A stretch of 35,382 nt of DNA from UMGS755 sp045132895 (GCA_045132895.1 JBGUTC010000058.1:1-35382); one strand, 5' to 3'. Positions 14,882-23,810 are shown, numbered from the stretch's first letter. Notes: generated by a model not told the origin, from the letters alone. Translations and numbers: made by a program.

Positions 14882-14947
14882 TTATTATATAATAATTTCC
14901 AGGATTAGTCGAACAAATGATTTTAATGATTATTATCGATATTTTAG
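14882..14947. promoter_or_regulatory. Divergent promoter region, beta-lyase and LysR genes
   Basis: 66-bp AT-rich gap. On the minus strand TTCGAC, 18 bp, TATAAT precede the lyase. The repeated ATGATT/AATCAT words (about 14915-14935) are candidate LysR-protein sites, a weak call. Confidence 0.45.
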
Positions 14948-14959
14948 ATGGAGGATGTT

Positions 14960-15850
14960 ATGGAACTCAGAAACTTAATTACCTTTATTCACGTTGCCGA
15001 GCTGGGGAGTTTTACAAAAGCCGCCCAGCAACTTGACTATTCCCAGTCAACGGTTTCTTTTCAGATCAAGCAGTTAGAAGATGAGTTGGACTGTCTCCTT
15101 TTCGAGCGGATTAATCACACCGTAACCCTAACCGAAAAAGGTCACGAACTGGTTTCTTACGCCCACAAAATCCGGTCCCTGACTGACGAATTCAAAGAAA
15201 ATATGGCGAAAGACCAGATTCTTCACGGTCACATTCACATCGGCACGCCGGATTCTGTCTGCGAAAACATGATTCTGAATAAATATATGAATTTCCATAA
15301 ACTCTATCCACAGATTTCCCTGACCTTTACAACGGCTGACACGGCAGAAATGGTAGCCATGCTTGACCGTAACGAAGCCGATGCCATCATTACCTTAGAC
15401 AGCCATCTCTATAATCGGGATTATATCATTGCCGCGGAGCAGGCCTTAGGGACACATTTTGTTACCAGTCCCAGCTCTCCCTTAGCCGAAAAAAAGAAAG
15501 TTTCCTTAGATGAACTGTTAAAGGAACCCTTTATCTTAACCGAATACGGCCAGGGATACCGACGGGTTTTGGAACGGGAACTGGCAAAAAAATCTCTCGC
15601 CATTCATCCAATTCTCGAAATCGGGCGAACAGACATGATTGTCTCCACAATCATGCAAAGTAATATGATTTCTTTTCTTCCCGATTTTATAACGGAGGAT
15701 ATGGTGAAGGCAGGAAAACTGGTTTATTTAAACGTAAACGACATCCATATTGATATCTGGAAGCAACTGATTTACCATAAAAACAAATGGATGTCTAAAA
15801 GTTTTAAGACGTTTATTGATTACGTCATACATACAGAATTTACAAAATAA
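14960..15850 (+). CDS. LysR-family transcriptional regulator
   Basis: 296-aa LTTR of standard length. An N-terminal winged HTH (1-60) with the classical pattern ELGSFTKAAQQLDYSQSTVSFQIKQLE (in part) is followed by a linker helix and a substrate-binding domain from about residue 88 (HIHIGTPDSVCENM). I prefer the ATG at 14960, five bases after GGAGG and starting MELRNLITF as in the family; the upstream ATG at 14948 overlaps that RBS. Divergent from the TPL/tryptophanase homologue with 115 bp between the starts, the usual LTTR-target arrangement, so an aromatic amino acid or its product is the likely co-inducer (inference). Confidence 0.93.
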   Translation: MELRNLITFIHVAELGSFTKAAQQLDYSQSTVSFQIKQLEDELDCLLFERINHTVTLTEKGHELVSYAHKIRSLTDEFKENMAKDQILHGHIHIGTPDSVCENMILNKYMNFHKLYPQISLTFTTADTAEMVAMLDRNEADAIITLDSHLYNRDYIIAAEQALGTHFVTSPSSPLAEKKKVSLDELLKEPFILTEYGQGYRRVLERELAKKSLAIHPILEIGRTDMIVSTIMQSNMISFLPDFITEDMVKAGKLVYLNVNDIHIDIWKQLIYHKNKWMSKSFKTFIDYVIHTEFTK

Positions 15851-15880
15851 AAAAAGGACTGTTTTTACAGTCCTTTTTTT
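15851..15880. terminator. Bidirectional terminator overlapping the end of the next gene
   Basis: AAAAAGGACTG (15851-15861), loop TTTTTA, CAGTCCTTTTTTT (15868-15880). It terminates lysR on plus and the convergent membrane-protein gene on minus, whose TAA stop (15865-15867) lies in the loop. Confidence 0.92.
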
Positions 15881-16605
15881 AATCGTCTGCAATACTGGGT
15901 ACAAAGTTTATCCGTGCACTCTGAGCATTTTAGCGCCATATTGCTCTTTTCCCAGAAACGCTCCGGGTAAACAAAAACGCAAAGTTCCCAAACGAGCCAG
16001 ACCGCCACCGATAAAACAATCAACGTCCAGGAATAAAATCCCGGCACCGTCACAAGAGGTGCAAACATCATCAGGTGATCCCAGTTAAAAATCCGGCAGG
16101 TGGTGCAACACTTATTTTTCATAATCAACCGGAACGGACACCAGATCAGAACACAAATTAAGTCGCACACATAAAAGAAAACGGAAATGAGCAAAACCGC
16201 GCTTGTGCTGATGATATTAAAAATATGCAACATCCCGATAATCAAATTCAGAAAAACCCAGAGAATCATGACTTTATAGGCAGCATTCGTCGTATCCTTA
16301 ATATACTGCTTTAAATTCTGAGAATGGATTTTTTCTCGGATTGGTCGGAACAAAGCGGAAAACTGCTTCTGAGAACCGATGGAGATATGAGCTTTAACGG
16401 GCATAAGCTGCAGAATCATATCCCAGACCCAGAGACCCCAGAGAAGGTGCAGAGGAGAAAACCTCTTAAAAAAGCCCATGCCTTCCACGACAGAAAAGGA
16501 GTCTTTCGCAAAGAAAAATAAAAACAGCATAACCAGAAAAACAATGCATCGTCCCGCGAGTCTAAAAAAATAAATTTTTCTGGTTTTCGACATAGTCTGC
16601 TGCAT
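15865..16605 (-). CDS. Cysteine-rich polytopic membrane protein, unknown function
   Basis: I do not recognise a named family. 246 aa with five or so hydrophobic segments (roughly 15-32, 48-66, 110-130, 135-158 and 185-215). Cysteines cluster in two cytosolic-looking places: a CPFRLIMKNKCCTTCRIFNWD loop region (two parts near 160-180) and a C-terminal tail with CSEC...LCTQYC, the latter spaced like a metal or Fe-S site (CxxC...CxxxC). The start is placed at 16603-16605 because a promoter (16640-16668) would put the RNA start beyond the upstream ATG, and GGAGGAG lies about 10 bases before it. It stands alone between two terminators. A redox or metal role is only a guess. Confidence 0.75.
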   Translation of the reverse strand: MQQTMSKTRKIYFFRLAGRCIVFLVMLFLFFFAKDSFSVVEGMGFFKRFSPLHLLWGLWVWDMILQLMPVKAHISIGSQKQFSALFRPIREKIHSQNLKQYIKDTTNAAYKVMILWVFLNLIIGMLHIFNIISTSAVLLISVFFYVCDLICVLIWCPFRLIMKNKCCTTCRIFNWDHLMMFAPLVTVPGFYSWTLIVLSVAVWLVWELCVFVYPERFWEKSNMALKCSECTDKLCTQYCRRLKKGL

Positions 16606-16639
16606 GAATGACTGACTCCTCCATAAAAATTCCATAGGT

Positions 16640-16668
16640 ATTGTACCACAAAATAAAACGAATGTAAA
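16640..16668 (-). promoter_or_regulatory. Promoter of the cysteine-rich membrane protein gene
   Basis: Minus strand TTTACA (16663-16668), 17 bp, TACAAT (16640-16645). It decides against starting the protein at the ATG at 16635. Confidence 0.8.
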
Positions 16669-16682
16669 TAAAAAGTTAATGG

Positions 16683-16713
16683 AAAAGGCTGTAGCGAAAT
16701 GCTACAGCCTTTC
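16683..16713. terminator. Terminator of the iorA-iorB-lyase operon
   Basis: AAAGGCTGTAGC with GCTACAGCCTTT around a five-base loop (stems 16684-16695 and 16701-16712), directly after the stop at 16716 on the minus strand. Core sequence shared with the terminators at 12593 and 23811. Confidence 0.85.
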
Positions 16714-16715
16714 TA

Positions 16716-17978
16716 TTACAGCACCTTGTCAATCGCACAAAGTAACGCAATCTTTGCGCTTTCATAAGTCAGGCCGCCCTGCAGATATACGGCATAGGGC
16801 TCGCGGATGGGAGCATCTGCCGAAATCTCAATGCTGGCACCGGAAACAAAAGTCCCCGCCGCCATAATCACCGGGCTTTCATAACCGGGCATATCCCAAG
16901 GCATCGGCACAACCTGGCTGTCAATCGGAGACCCTTTCTGAATCCCCTGACAGAAAGCACAAACCTTGTCACTGTTTCCTAACTTCACTGCCTGAATGAT
17001 GTCCGTCCTGTCTTCATCACTTGTAGGACAGGTATCAAATCCGGCAAGTTCCAACATTTTAGCCGCCAGCGCACCGGACTTCATGCTTTGCAGAACCGTA
17101 TGCGGCGCTAAAAACAATCCCTGATAGAACAGACGGTTCACATCCAGCGTTGCCCCGACTTCACCGCCAATTCCCGGCGCTGTCAATCGGCAGGCAACTT
17201 TTTCTACTAAATCTGCCCGTCCGACAATATAGCCACCGGTAGGCGCTAACCCACCACCGGGATTTTTTATCAGAGAGCCTGCCATCAGATCTGCCCCAAC
17301 GGCGGTCGGCTCTTTTTCTTCAACAAACTCACCGTAACAGTTATCTACCATACAGACAACATCCGGCTTAATGTCTTTAACAAAACGGATTATCTCTCCC
17401 AAGTCCTCTACAAAAAGAGATTTCCGCCAAGCATAACCTTTAGAGCGCTGCATAGCAACCATCTTAACAGAGTCATCCATCGCCTCACGGATAGCGTCAA
17501 AGTCCGGTGTTCCGTCTTCCAACAGAGGAACCACCTTACAGGAAACGCCCCAATCAGCCAAAGAACCCATATCACCGCCACCACGAAGACCGACAACTTC
17601 TTCCAGGGTGTCGTAGGGATTGCCGGTCACAAAGAGCAACGTATCTCCCGGACGCAGAACGCCGAAGAAACATGCTGCCAAGGCATGGGTGCCGGACACA
17701 AACTGCTGACGAACCAGGGCAGACTCTGCCTCAAACACAGTAGCATAAATCCGCTCCAAAGCTTCCCGACCGGCATCATCGTAGCCATAACCCGTTGTCC
17801 CGAGGAGATGCCGCTCGCTGACGCCCTCTGCATGAAATGCCGCCAACACCTTCGCCTGACCTGCCTCTGCTTTCTTTTCGAAAACGGAGAAGCGCTCCGA
17901 AAGGGCTGCTTCTGCCTGACGCATCAGGTCAATGGTTTCTTTTTTGATTCCATAAACTTTTTGAATAAATGTTTCCAT
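16716..17978 (-). CDS. Methionine gamma-lyase-like PLP protein (YnbB / aluminium-resistance family)
   Basis: 420-aa fold-type I PLP enzyme of the Cys/Met-metabolism superfamily, in the subgroup annotated as aluminium resistance protein or methionine gamma-lyase family (B. subtilis YnbB). Seen: TTGYGYDD.GRE near 61-71, SGTHALA (95-101) for phosphate binding, Asp212 in VDNCYGEF, and the Schiff-base Lys238 in GSLIKNPGG followed by APTGGYI. Length is normal. The ATG at 17976-17978 is chosen because GAGG lies six bases upstream. It is the third gene of the iorA-iorB operon, 22 bases after iorB, so it may feed or drain a sulfur or keto acid (2-oxobutyrate) linked to the oxidoreductase. The reaction is not established. 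Confidence 0.85.
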   Translation of the reverse strand: METFIQKVYGIKKETIDLMRQAEAALSERFSVFEKKAEAGQAKVLAAFHAEGVSERHLLGTTGYGYDDAGREALERIYATVFEAESALVRQQFVSGTHALAACFFGVLRPGDTLLFVTGNPYDTLEEVVGLRGGGDMGSLADWGVSCKVVPLLEDGTPDFDAIREAMDDSVKMVAMQRSKGYAWRKSLFVEDLGEIIRFVKDIKPDVVCMVDNCYGEFVEEKEPTAVGADLMAGSLIKNPGGGLAPTGGYIVGRADLVEKVACRLTAPGIGGEVGATLDVNRLFYQGLFLAPHTVLQSMKSGALAAKMLELAGFDTCPTSDEDRTDIIQAVKLGNSDKVCAFCQGIQKGSPIDSQVVPMPWDMPGYESPVIMAAGTFVSGASIEISADAPIREPYAVYLQGGLTYESAKIALLCAIDKVL

Positions 17979-18000
17979 AGAACGCCTCAGTTTCTGCTTC

Positions 18001-18564
18001 TTAGTAGTTATACCCCAGCTCAAAAGCCTTCTGGTTCACTTCCAGGAATTTTGCAGGAACAGCATCCACCAAAGCACCGTCCCAGATTTCCTTGGAAAGG
18101 GGAGAATTCTTCGCCATAACGCCAATCAGCGCCACGTTTACAGCTTTTAAATTGCCTGCCTGTTTAGCCAGTTCCAACGCATTGCAGGAAATAATCTTTG
18201 CTCCTTTTTCCTTCAGGGTTTCTAAAATGCCCTCCGGATATTCCATAGCGCCGGTAATAACAGGCATCGGATTCGTCTTCTGACTGTTCACGACCATAAC
18301 GCCATCTTTCTTTAAATATGGCAGGCTGCGATATGCTTCCAGTTCTTCAAAAGCAATAATCATATCTGCTTCTCCCGGCTCAATAACGGGGGAATCTACT
18401 CTATCGCCATACTTTACATAGGTCACAACGCTACCGCCGCGCTGACTCATACCGTGAACCTCAGAAAGTTTTACTTTTTTTCCGGCGCGCATTGCAGCAG
18501 CACCTAAAATACGGCTGGCGAGCAGAGTACCCTGACCGCCTACACCAACAATCATAATATTCAT
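18001..18564 (-). CDS. iorB: Indolepyruvate ferredoxin oxidoreductase, beta subunit
   Basis: 187-aa gamma/beta-type subunit of the aryl-2-oxo-acid:ferredoxin oxidoreductase; usual length about 190. The N-terminus has the nucleotide/CoA-domain motif GVGGQGTLLASRILG (7-21), and GMSQRGGSVVTYVKYG (about 42-57), both hallmark IorB/PorG stretches. ATG at 18562-18564 is five bases from GGAGG; the frame could extend four codons upstream but would overlap the RBS. It starts 11 bases after the iorA stop, and together they form the heteromeric enzyme that interconverts arylpyruvates and arylacetyl-CoA with ferredoxin. Confidence 0.95.
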   Translation of the reverse strand: MNIMIVGVGGQGTLLASRILGAAAMRAGKKVKLSEVHGMSQRGGSVVTYVKYGDRVDSPVIEPGEADMIIAFEELEAYRSLPYLKKDGVMVVNSQKTNPMPVITGAMEYPEGILETLKEKGAKIISCNALELAKQAGNLKAVNVALIGVMAKNSPLSKEIWDGALVDAVPAKFLEVNQKAFELGYNY

Positions 18565-18575
18565 AGTTGCCTCCA

Positions 18576-20303
18576 TTATTTCTTCACAATTGCGCCGAAC
18601 TTACAGATGTTAACGCAAAGTCCGCATCCGTTACACAGCGTTTCGTCAATAACAGGACCTGCCTCGGTCATGGAGATGGCAGGACATCCCAATTTCATAC
18701 ACATTTTGCAGTTCTTGCAATCCTTTGTAATTTCACAGCAGCCCGTGTAACCCGCTTTTTTCAGCAGTGCGCAAGGACGCTGGGCAATGATAACAGAGGG
18801 TTCCTCTGCTTCTAAATGCTGACGGACAACCTTTTCAAAGTTCTCAACATCAAAAGGATCAGCAACCGTAACGAGGTCAATGCCAACAGCCTGACAGAGT
18901 TTCTCCAGATCAACCTGCTTAGTAGGCTCACCCTTAATGGTGAAACCGGTGGAGGGATTCTCCTGATGACCGGTCATGCCGGTGATGGAGTTATCTAAAA
19001 TGATCACCGTAGAGGTGCCCTTATTGTAAACCATGTCAATCAGACCGGTAATACCGGAATGCAGGAAAGTGGAGTCGCCCAGAACGCCAACAGATTTCTT
19101 CGCGAATTCTCTGCCCTGTGCTTTTTCCATACCGTGAAGCGCCGATACGCTGGCACCCATACAGATAATGGAATCCATGCTGTCTAAAGGTTTGGCACAA
19201 CCTAAAGAATAGCAACCGATGTCACCGCTGACAGTCAGTTTTAATTTATTCAGGACATAGAACACGCCTCTGTGTGAACAACCGGGGCACATAACCGGCG
19301 GACGAACGGGAATGGTTTCATCCACGGTGAAGGTTGCTTCACTCTTTTCGCCCAGAATTTTCTCCCGGAGCAACGCCGCAGAATACTCGCCTAAAAGGGG
19401 CAGAATATCTTTTCCCTTAACAGCAAGGCCCATGGCTCTGATCTGGCGTTCTAAAACAGGATCAAGTTCTTCGATAACGTAGCATACATCCACCTTGGAA
19501 ACAAAGTCACGGATTAAGTTCTCCGGCAGGGGATGAATCATACCCAGCTTTAAGAAAGAGGCATTGGGGAATGCTTCTTTTGCATACTGGTAAGCAATAC
19601 CGGCTGTGATGACACCGATTTTTGTATCGTTCATTTCGACCAGATTTAAGTCGCTGGTTTCGTTAAACGCCGCAAGGTCAGCCATCCGTTTTTCAACAAC
19701 TACATGCTTCGGACGGGCATTGGCCGGCACCATAACGTGTTTTGCCGCATCCTTAACATAAGGACGAACAGGCACATCTTCTCTGTCAAAGAGTTCCACC
19801 TCACTCTGAGAGTGTGCCACGCGGGTCGTCAGACGGAGGAGCACCGGTGTATCAAACTGTTCACTGATTTCATAAGCCTTTTTCACAAAATCACGGCATT
19901 CACCGCTATCAGCGGGCTCCAGCATGGGAACCTTAGACGCAATAGCATAGTTACGACTATCCTGCTCGTTCTGGGAACTATGCATGCCCGGGTCATCTGC
20001 TACACAGAGAACCAGACCGCCGTTTACGCCGATGTAGCTCATCGTAAAGAGAGGGTCAGCCGCAACGTTTAAGCCAACGTGTTTCATGGCAGACAGCGCT
20101 CTTGCGCCGCCGATGGCAGCACCGGATGCCACTTCTACCGCAACCTTTTCATTGGGTGCCCATTCAGAATATATTTCGTCATATTTCGCAATGAATTCGG
20201 TAATCTCCGTACTGGGCGTACCCGGATAGGAGGATGCCACCCGGACACCTGCTTCAAAAGCACCGCGCGCCACGGCTTCATTGCCTAGCATCAGTTTTTT
20301 CAT
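18576..20303 (-). CDS. iorA: Indolepyruvate ferredoxin oxidoreductase, alpha subunit
   Basis: 575-aa TPP- and Fe-S-containing subunit: arylpyruvate + CoA + oxidised ferredoxin to arylacetyl-CoA + CO2 + reduced ferredoxin, reversible. Pyrimidine-binding part SSYPGTPSTEITEF near 25-40; MCPGCSHRG near 350; TPP-binding GDIGCYSLG and GDSTFLHSG ... DNSITGMTGHQ; and a C-terminal ferredoxin domain with two Cys sets (C-x2-C-x2-C-x3-GCP and CNGCGLCVNIC) for two [4Fe-4S] clusters. The start is the ATG at 20301-20303 (MKKLMLGNEA); the RBS (GAAAGG) is rather far. First gene of iorA-iorB-PLP lyase, behind its own promoter at 20393-20421. Indole-, phenyl- and hydroxyphenylpyruvate are the usual substrates. 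Confidence 0.95.
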   Translation of the reverse strand: MKKLMLGNEAVARGAFEAGVRVASSYPGTPSTEITEFIAKYDEIYSEWAPNEKVAVEVASGAAIGGARALSAMKHVGLNVAADPLFTMSYIGVNGGLVLCVADDPGMHSSQNEQDSRNYAIASKVPMLEPADSGECRDFVKKAYEISEQFDTPVLLRLTTRVAHSQSEVELFDREDVPVRPYVKDAAKHVMVPANARPKHVVVEKRMADLAAFNETSDLNLVEMNDTKIGVITAGIAYQYAKEAFPNASFLKLGMIHPLPENLIRDFVSKVDVCYVIEELDPVLERQIRAMGLAVKGKDILPLLGEYSAALLREKILGEKSEATFTVDETIPVRPPVMCPGCSHRGVFYVLNKLKLTVSGDIGCYSLGCAKPLDSMDSIICMGASVSALHGMEKAQGREFAKKSVGVLGDSTFLHSGITGLIDMVYNKGTSTVIILDNSITGMTGHQENPSTGFTIKGEPTKQVDLEKLCQAVGIDLVTVADPFDVENFEKVVRQHLEAEEPSVIIAQRPCALLKKAGYTGCCEITKDCKNCKMCMKLGCPAISMTEAGPVIDETLCNGCGLCVNICKFGAIVKK

Positions 20304-20392
20304 GTTATTGTTCAATGCCTTTCTGCCTGCCGGATGTAAAATCAATTCTCCGCCGCCGCAGGCCAGCGGCTTATTTATACATACATATATTT

Positions 20393-20421
20393 ATTGTATA
20401 TTTTTTCGCAAAAAAAGTCAA
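20393..20421 (-). promoter_or_regulatory. Promoter of the iorA operon
   Basis: Minus strand TTGACT (20416-20421), 17 bp, TACAAT (20393-20398). The 5' leader of about 85 bases holds a GCCGC/GCGGC hairpin (near 20350-20372) but no T-box. The -35 box begins 17 bases after the araC stop, with no terminator between, so read-through from araC is possible. Confidence 0.85.
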
Positions 20422-20437
20422 TAGAAAGCCGATGTTT

Positions 20438-21286
20438 TCAACTAATTTTATACTGATCCCGAAACACATAAGGCGTCACAGCATTCTTTTTCTTGAACAC
20501 CCGGTAAAAATAGCTGACGCTTTGAAATCCACAGGTAAAACAGATATCAATCACGGGAATATTCGTATTAATCAGAAGGTTGGATGCATAGTTCACCCGC
20601 AAGTCATTGATATAATCCGTAACGCTGACACCAAAATATTTTTTAAAAGAACGGGCCAGATGTTCCCGGCTCCGGTTGCTTAAAATCTGCATCTGTTTGG
20701 CACCTGCAATAAAATTCTCCGGCTTTGACATCCGCTCTGCCAGTTCGGTGAGCCACCGGGGAACGGTTTCTTCGTCCTCCTGAGGCAGAGACTGCATGAA
20801 GTAAGGAAACAGATTGGTCAGAATGGTCCGCATCCGGAGTTTTTGCGCCTTCTTGTCCTTCCAGTTTGCTGTGTTCAGTTCATCAATCTGGGAAATCAAC
20901 TCTTTCTTGCTGGTTTTATCTAAAATCACCATGGGAGATACATCACAAGACAGCAATTTCTGAGCCTCTTCTTGTTCAAACAGATAAGAAAACAGTTTTT
21001 CCGTGGTTTCCCTGGTAAAGGTCAGATTGATAAAAACCGTTTCCGGATCATTGCTCAGATGCCTGTGGACATCATCCGGACGGACAAAGACCATGCTCCC
21101 CTCCGGCAGCTTCTGGATGACGCCATTGACTTCATGAGGAACAACACCCTTAACCACAATGAAAACCTCGTAAAAATCATGACAGTGAAGAGGGAAAACC
21201 TCTTCTCCGCCGTAAACAAACCGGGCAAAATATCCTGCCTGGGGGTCCACATTGTCCTCTACAGCCAGTTTTGGATACGAGTTCAT
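20438..21286 (-). CDS. AraC-family transcriptional regulator with cupin domain
   Basis: 282-aa regulator. The N-terminal half is a cupin (FPLHCHDFYEVFIVVKG near 32-48, then EGSMVFVRPDDVHRH), as in sugar-sensing AraC proteins such as ChbR/RhaR. The C-terminal 100 residues contain the two AraC helix-turn-helix motifs (SREHLARSFKKYFG, then VIDICFTCGFQSVSYFYRVFKK). ATG at 21284-21286 follows AGGGG; a GTG eight codons upstream is less likely. Divergent from the isomerase gene, whose TATAAT (21383-21388) lacks a good -35, as expected for an AraC-activated promoter. Its own promoter is TTGCTT-17-TATAAT (21323-21351). Confidence 0.93.
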   Translation of the reverse strand: MNSYPKLAVEDNVDPQAGYFARFVYGGEEVFPLHCHDFYEVFIVVKGVVPHEVNGVIQKLPEGSMVFVRPDDVHRHLSNDPETVFINLTFTRETTEKLFSYLFEQEEAQKLLSCDVSPMVILDKTSKKELISQIDELNTANWKDKKAQKLRMRTILTNLFPYFMQSLPQEDEETVPRWLTELAERMSKPENFIAGAKQMQILSNRSREHLARSFKKYFGVSVTDYINDLRVNYASNLLINTNIPVIDICFTCGFQSVSYFYRVFKKKNAVTPYVFRDQYKIS

Positions 21287-21437
21287 TCCAACATCCCCTT
21301 TTAATATCACAATAGTTCAATTATTATATCACAAAACAAGTAGAAAAGCAAGGCGCCACATGATAAAATGGTAATGTATACGTATAATGCAAGGCAAATG
21401 AATACCTTATTATAAAAAAAGAAAGGCGATGTGAAAC

Positions 21438-22772
21438 ATGAAAACTTTAGTTTTACCTTTTGGCTATCCCGGATATCCCCAGAAAGAACTGGCGGAGAAA
21501 ATCGAAAACTCCGTAACCTACTTACAGTCTCTCGGCATTGACACAACCGTTGCCCCTAACATCATTACCTTAAATGACTGCCAGGCAGCCATTGACGTAG
21601 CAACTGCCGGCGACTATGACTACTGCATCTGTCTGATTGCTTCCTGGATTGAAAGCCCCAACGTATTAAATATCATTTCCGCAGCACAGCTTGACAGAAT
21701 GCCTCTTCTCCTCTGGAGCCACGACAATGTATATGACGAAAAGATTGACGAATACATCTCTTTTGGTTCTGTTGCCGTTGCTGCTGTTTTAAGAGAAACC
21801 TTTGAAGAATTCGGCTACTGCTTCAAGTTTGTTGTAGGCAACGATTATGACGAAGCTCTGACAAAGTCCATTACTGACTTTGACCGTGCAGCAAAATGTA
21901 TCAAGAAATTGCAGAACACCCGTATCGGTATGATCGGTTACGCTTCCATGGGTATGTACACCGGTCTCGGCGACCACATCAAAGTGAAAAAACTGTTAGG
22001 TACTGAAGTTGTACATTTGGATCAGTACACCCTGGTTTGCCGTGCTGAAGCAATGGATCCTGCCAGAATCGAAGCCTACAAGCCCGTTATGAAAGAAGAA
22101 TGGAACATTTCTCCCGACGTAACGGAAGGCGACATCGAAAAAACCATTGCATTCTACCTGGCTTTAAAAGACCTGGTAGAAGAACATAAATTAGACGGCG
22201 TTACCGTTAAGTGCCAGTATGAACTTTCTATTGAATATGGCTTTACTCCCTGCGTGGCTCTGTCCATTTTAGGTGCTGAAATGCCCGTTTCCTGCGAAGG
22301 CGACGTATACATGCTCCTGACACAGATGGTTCTGGGCTACATTTCCGGTAACACCACAACCTACGGCGACGTATTAGCATTCCAGGGAGACTCCATCATT
22401 TCCGCAGCCTGCGGCTTTGCTCCCAGATGCTTCTTAAACGCTGCCCGTCCCTGCATCAAACGCCACACCGCTCTCTACAGCGGTCTTCTGGTTACCACCG
22501 GTATCAAAGGCGATATGCCGGCAACTGTCAGCCGTATTGCCAACCTGGGCGACGGTCTGAAGATGCACGTTTTACGCGGCAGAACCGAAGAACTGAACAA
22601 CTTCCACGAAATTGACTGCCCGCCTTATCCCGGCGCCAGAATTCACCTCTTGAACAAGAGCGGCAAAGACTTTGCAAACGAAGTCATGAGCCAGCACTAT
22701 GTTATGGTCTTTGATGACTACGTTGACGCTGTTGAACTGTTCTGCGAATTAAAGGGTATTAAAGTCATCTGA
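21438..22772 (+). CDS. L-fucose/L-arabinose isomerase family protein
   Basis: 444-aa protein of the FucI/AraA-like sugar isomerase superfamily (aldose-ketose isomerase, divalent metal). Two-part layout: an N-terminal alpha/beta domain (1-165, e.g. VLPFGYPGYPQKELAE), a central region with IGMIGYASMGMYTGLGDH, and a C-terminal isomerase-type domain with CQYELSIEYGFTPC, SCEGDVYMLLTQMVL (Glu as likely metal ligand) and a final beta-barrel-like part. Shorter than true FucI (about 590) and nearer to AraA-like homologues, so the sugar is unknown. Start ATG at 21438 follows GAAAGGCGATG. Strongly biased codon use suggests high expression. Followed 13 bases later by the DUF4432 gene, likely mutarotase partner. 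Confidence 0.8.
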   Translation: MKTLVLPFGYPGYPQKELAEKIENSVTYLQSLGIDTTVAPNIITLNDCQAAIDVATAGDYDYCICLIASWIESPNVLNIISAAQLDRMPLLLWSHDNVYDEKIDEYISFGSVAVAAVLRETFEEFGYCFKFVVGNDYDEALTKSITDFDRAAKCIKKLQNTRIGMIGYASMGMYTGLGDHIKVKKLLGTEVVHLDQYTLVCRAEAMDPARIEAYKPVMKEEWNISPDVTEGDIEKTIAFYLALKDLVEEHKLDGVTVKCQYELSIEYGFTPCVALSILGAEMPVSCEGDVYMLLTQMVLGYISGNTTTYGDVLAFQGDSIISAACGFAPRCFLNAARPCIKRHTALYSGLLVTTGIKGDMPATVSRIANLGDGLKMHVLRGRTEELNNFHEIDCPPYPGARIHLLNKSGKDFANEVMSQHYVMVFDDYVDAVELFCELKGIKVI

Positions 22773-22785
22773 CGGAGGAACGGTT

Positions 22786-23802
22786 ATGAATAAAGCAGTT
22801 TATATTGGTCATTCCAACCAATTGATGAAAGCCCGCCGGATTACCTTCCGCGACGGCATGAAAGAAGGCGTGAAAGCCGTTGAACTGGAAAACCAGAGCG
22901 GTATATACATGACCTGCCTGGAAGATCAATGCCTGAATCTGTATGATTTCTCCTATCGGGGCATTAACTTCACCTTCCAGACCAAGAACGGTCTCGTTTC
23001 CAGCCACTATTTTAACGGCGGTGTTGACGAGTTCAGTTATTACTGGCCTGCAGGCATGCTCTATACCTGCGGACTGGCAAACGTAGGGTCGCCCGTTGTT
23101 GAAAACGGCATCTTCCATCCTCAGCACGGTCGCATTGGTATGACCCCGGCAGAAAATGTTACAGTAGAACAGACGGAAGAGGGCGTTACTGTCAGCGGTA
23201 CCATGACGGACAGTTACTTATGCGGTCATCAGTTCCGGTTAAAGCGGAGCATCTTCTGTCCCACTGAGGGAAAAGAGATTACGATTAAAGATACCGTAAC
23301 GAATCTGGAGGGCTTTGAAGCGCCCATGATGATTCTCTATCATTGCAACTTCGGCTATCCGCTTCTCGTCCCCGGCGCCAGAATGGTCAAAGGCAGCGGC
23401 GAAATTTCTGATAATTTAGGCAGCGCTCTCCATCCGGAAGACTGCGGCAAGGTAACAGAGCCTCTCTTCTGCAAAGATGAGGAAGTTTACTGTCATACAA
23501 ATACCCCGGACGAAAACGGTTACGGGTATGCGGCTGTTATGAACGATGAACTGGAACTTGGTTGCTACGTTAAGTATAAGATGGATACCCTGCCGCTTCT
23601 GATGCAATGGAAAAACTTCTGTGCTCATGAATATGCAATGGGCTTAGAACCTTCTAACTCTTATATCTTAGGCCGTGAAGAAGAACGCAAGCACGGAACA
23701 CTTCCCATGCTCGCTCCCTATGAATCAAAAGCTTTTGAGGTCTCTATCGGCGTCTTAGACGGAAAAGAAGAAATGCAGGCTTTTGAAGCAAAATTAAAAT
23801 AA
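22786..23802 (+). CDS. DUF4432 / aldose 1-epimerase-like protein
   Basis: 338-aa galactose-mutarotase-fold protein of the DUF4432 family, supersandwich beta structure. Seen: FNGGVDEFSYYWPAGMLYTCGLANVG near 75-102 (in parts), HPQHGRIGM near 110-118, a middle HCNFGYPLL at about 186-194, and MQWKNFCAHEYAMGLEPSN towards the end. Family members probably epimerise or mutarotate a monosaccharide, using His and Glu as in GalM. ATG at 22786 has GGAGG six to eight bases upstream. Operon with the isomerase; the pair probably handles anomer choice and isomerisation of the same sugar. Confidence 0.82.
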   Translation: MNKAVYIGHSNQLMKARRITFRDGMKEGVKAVELENQSGIYMTCLEDQCLNLYDFSYRGINFTFQTKNGLVSSHYFNGGVDEFSYYWPAGMLYTCGLANVGSPVVENGIFHPQHGRIGMTPAENVTVEQTEEGVTVSGTMTDSYLCGHQFRLKRSIFCPTEGKEITIKDTVTNLEGFEAPMMILYHCNFGYPLLVPGARMVKGSGEISDNLGSALHPEDCGKVTEPLFCKDEEVYCHTNTPDENGYGYAAVMNDELELGCYVKYKMDTLPLLMQWKNFCAHEYAMGLEPSNSYILGREEERKHGTLPMLAPYESKAFEVSIGVLDGKEEMQAFEAKLK

Positions 23803-23810
23803 GATAAGAA

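Noticed and set aside
20346..20375. GC-rich hairpin in the iorA leader as riboswitch
   Set aside because: Only a short GCCGC/GCGGC stem; no T-run and no known riboswitch core.
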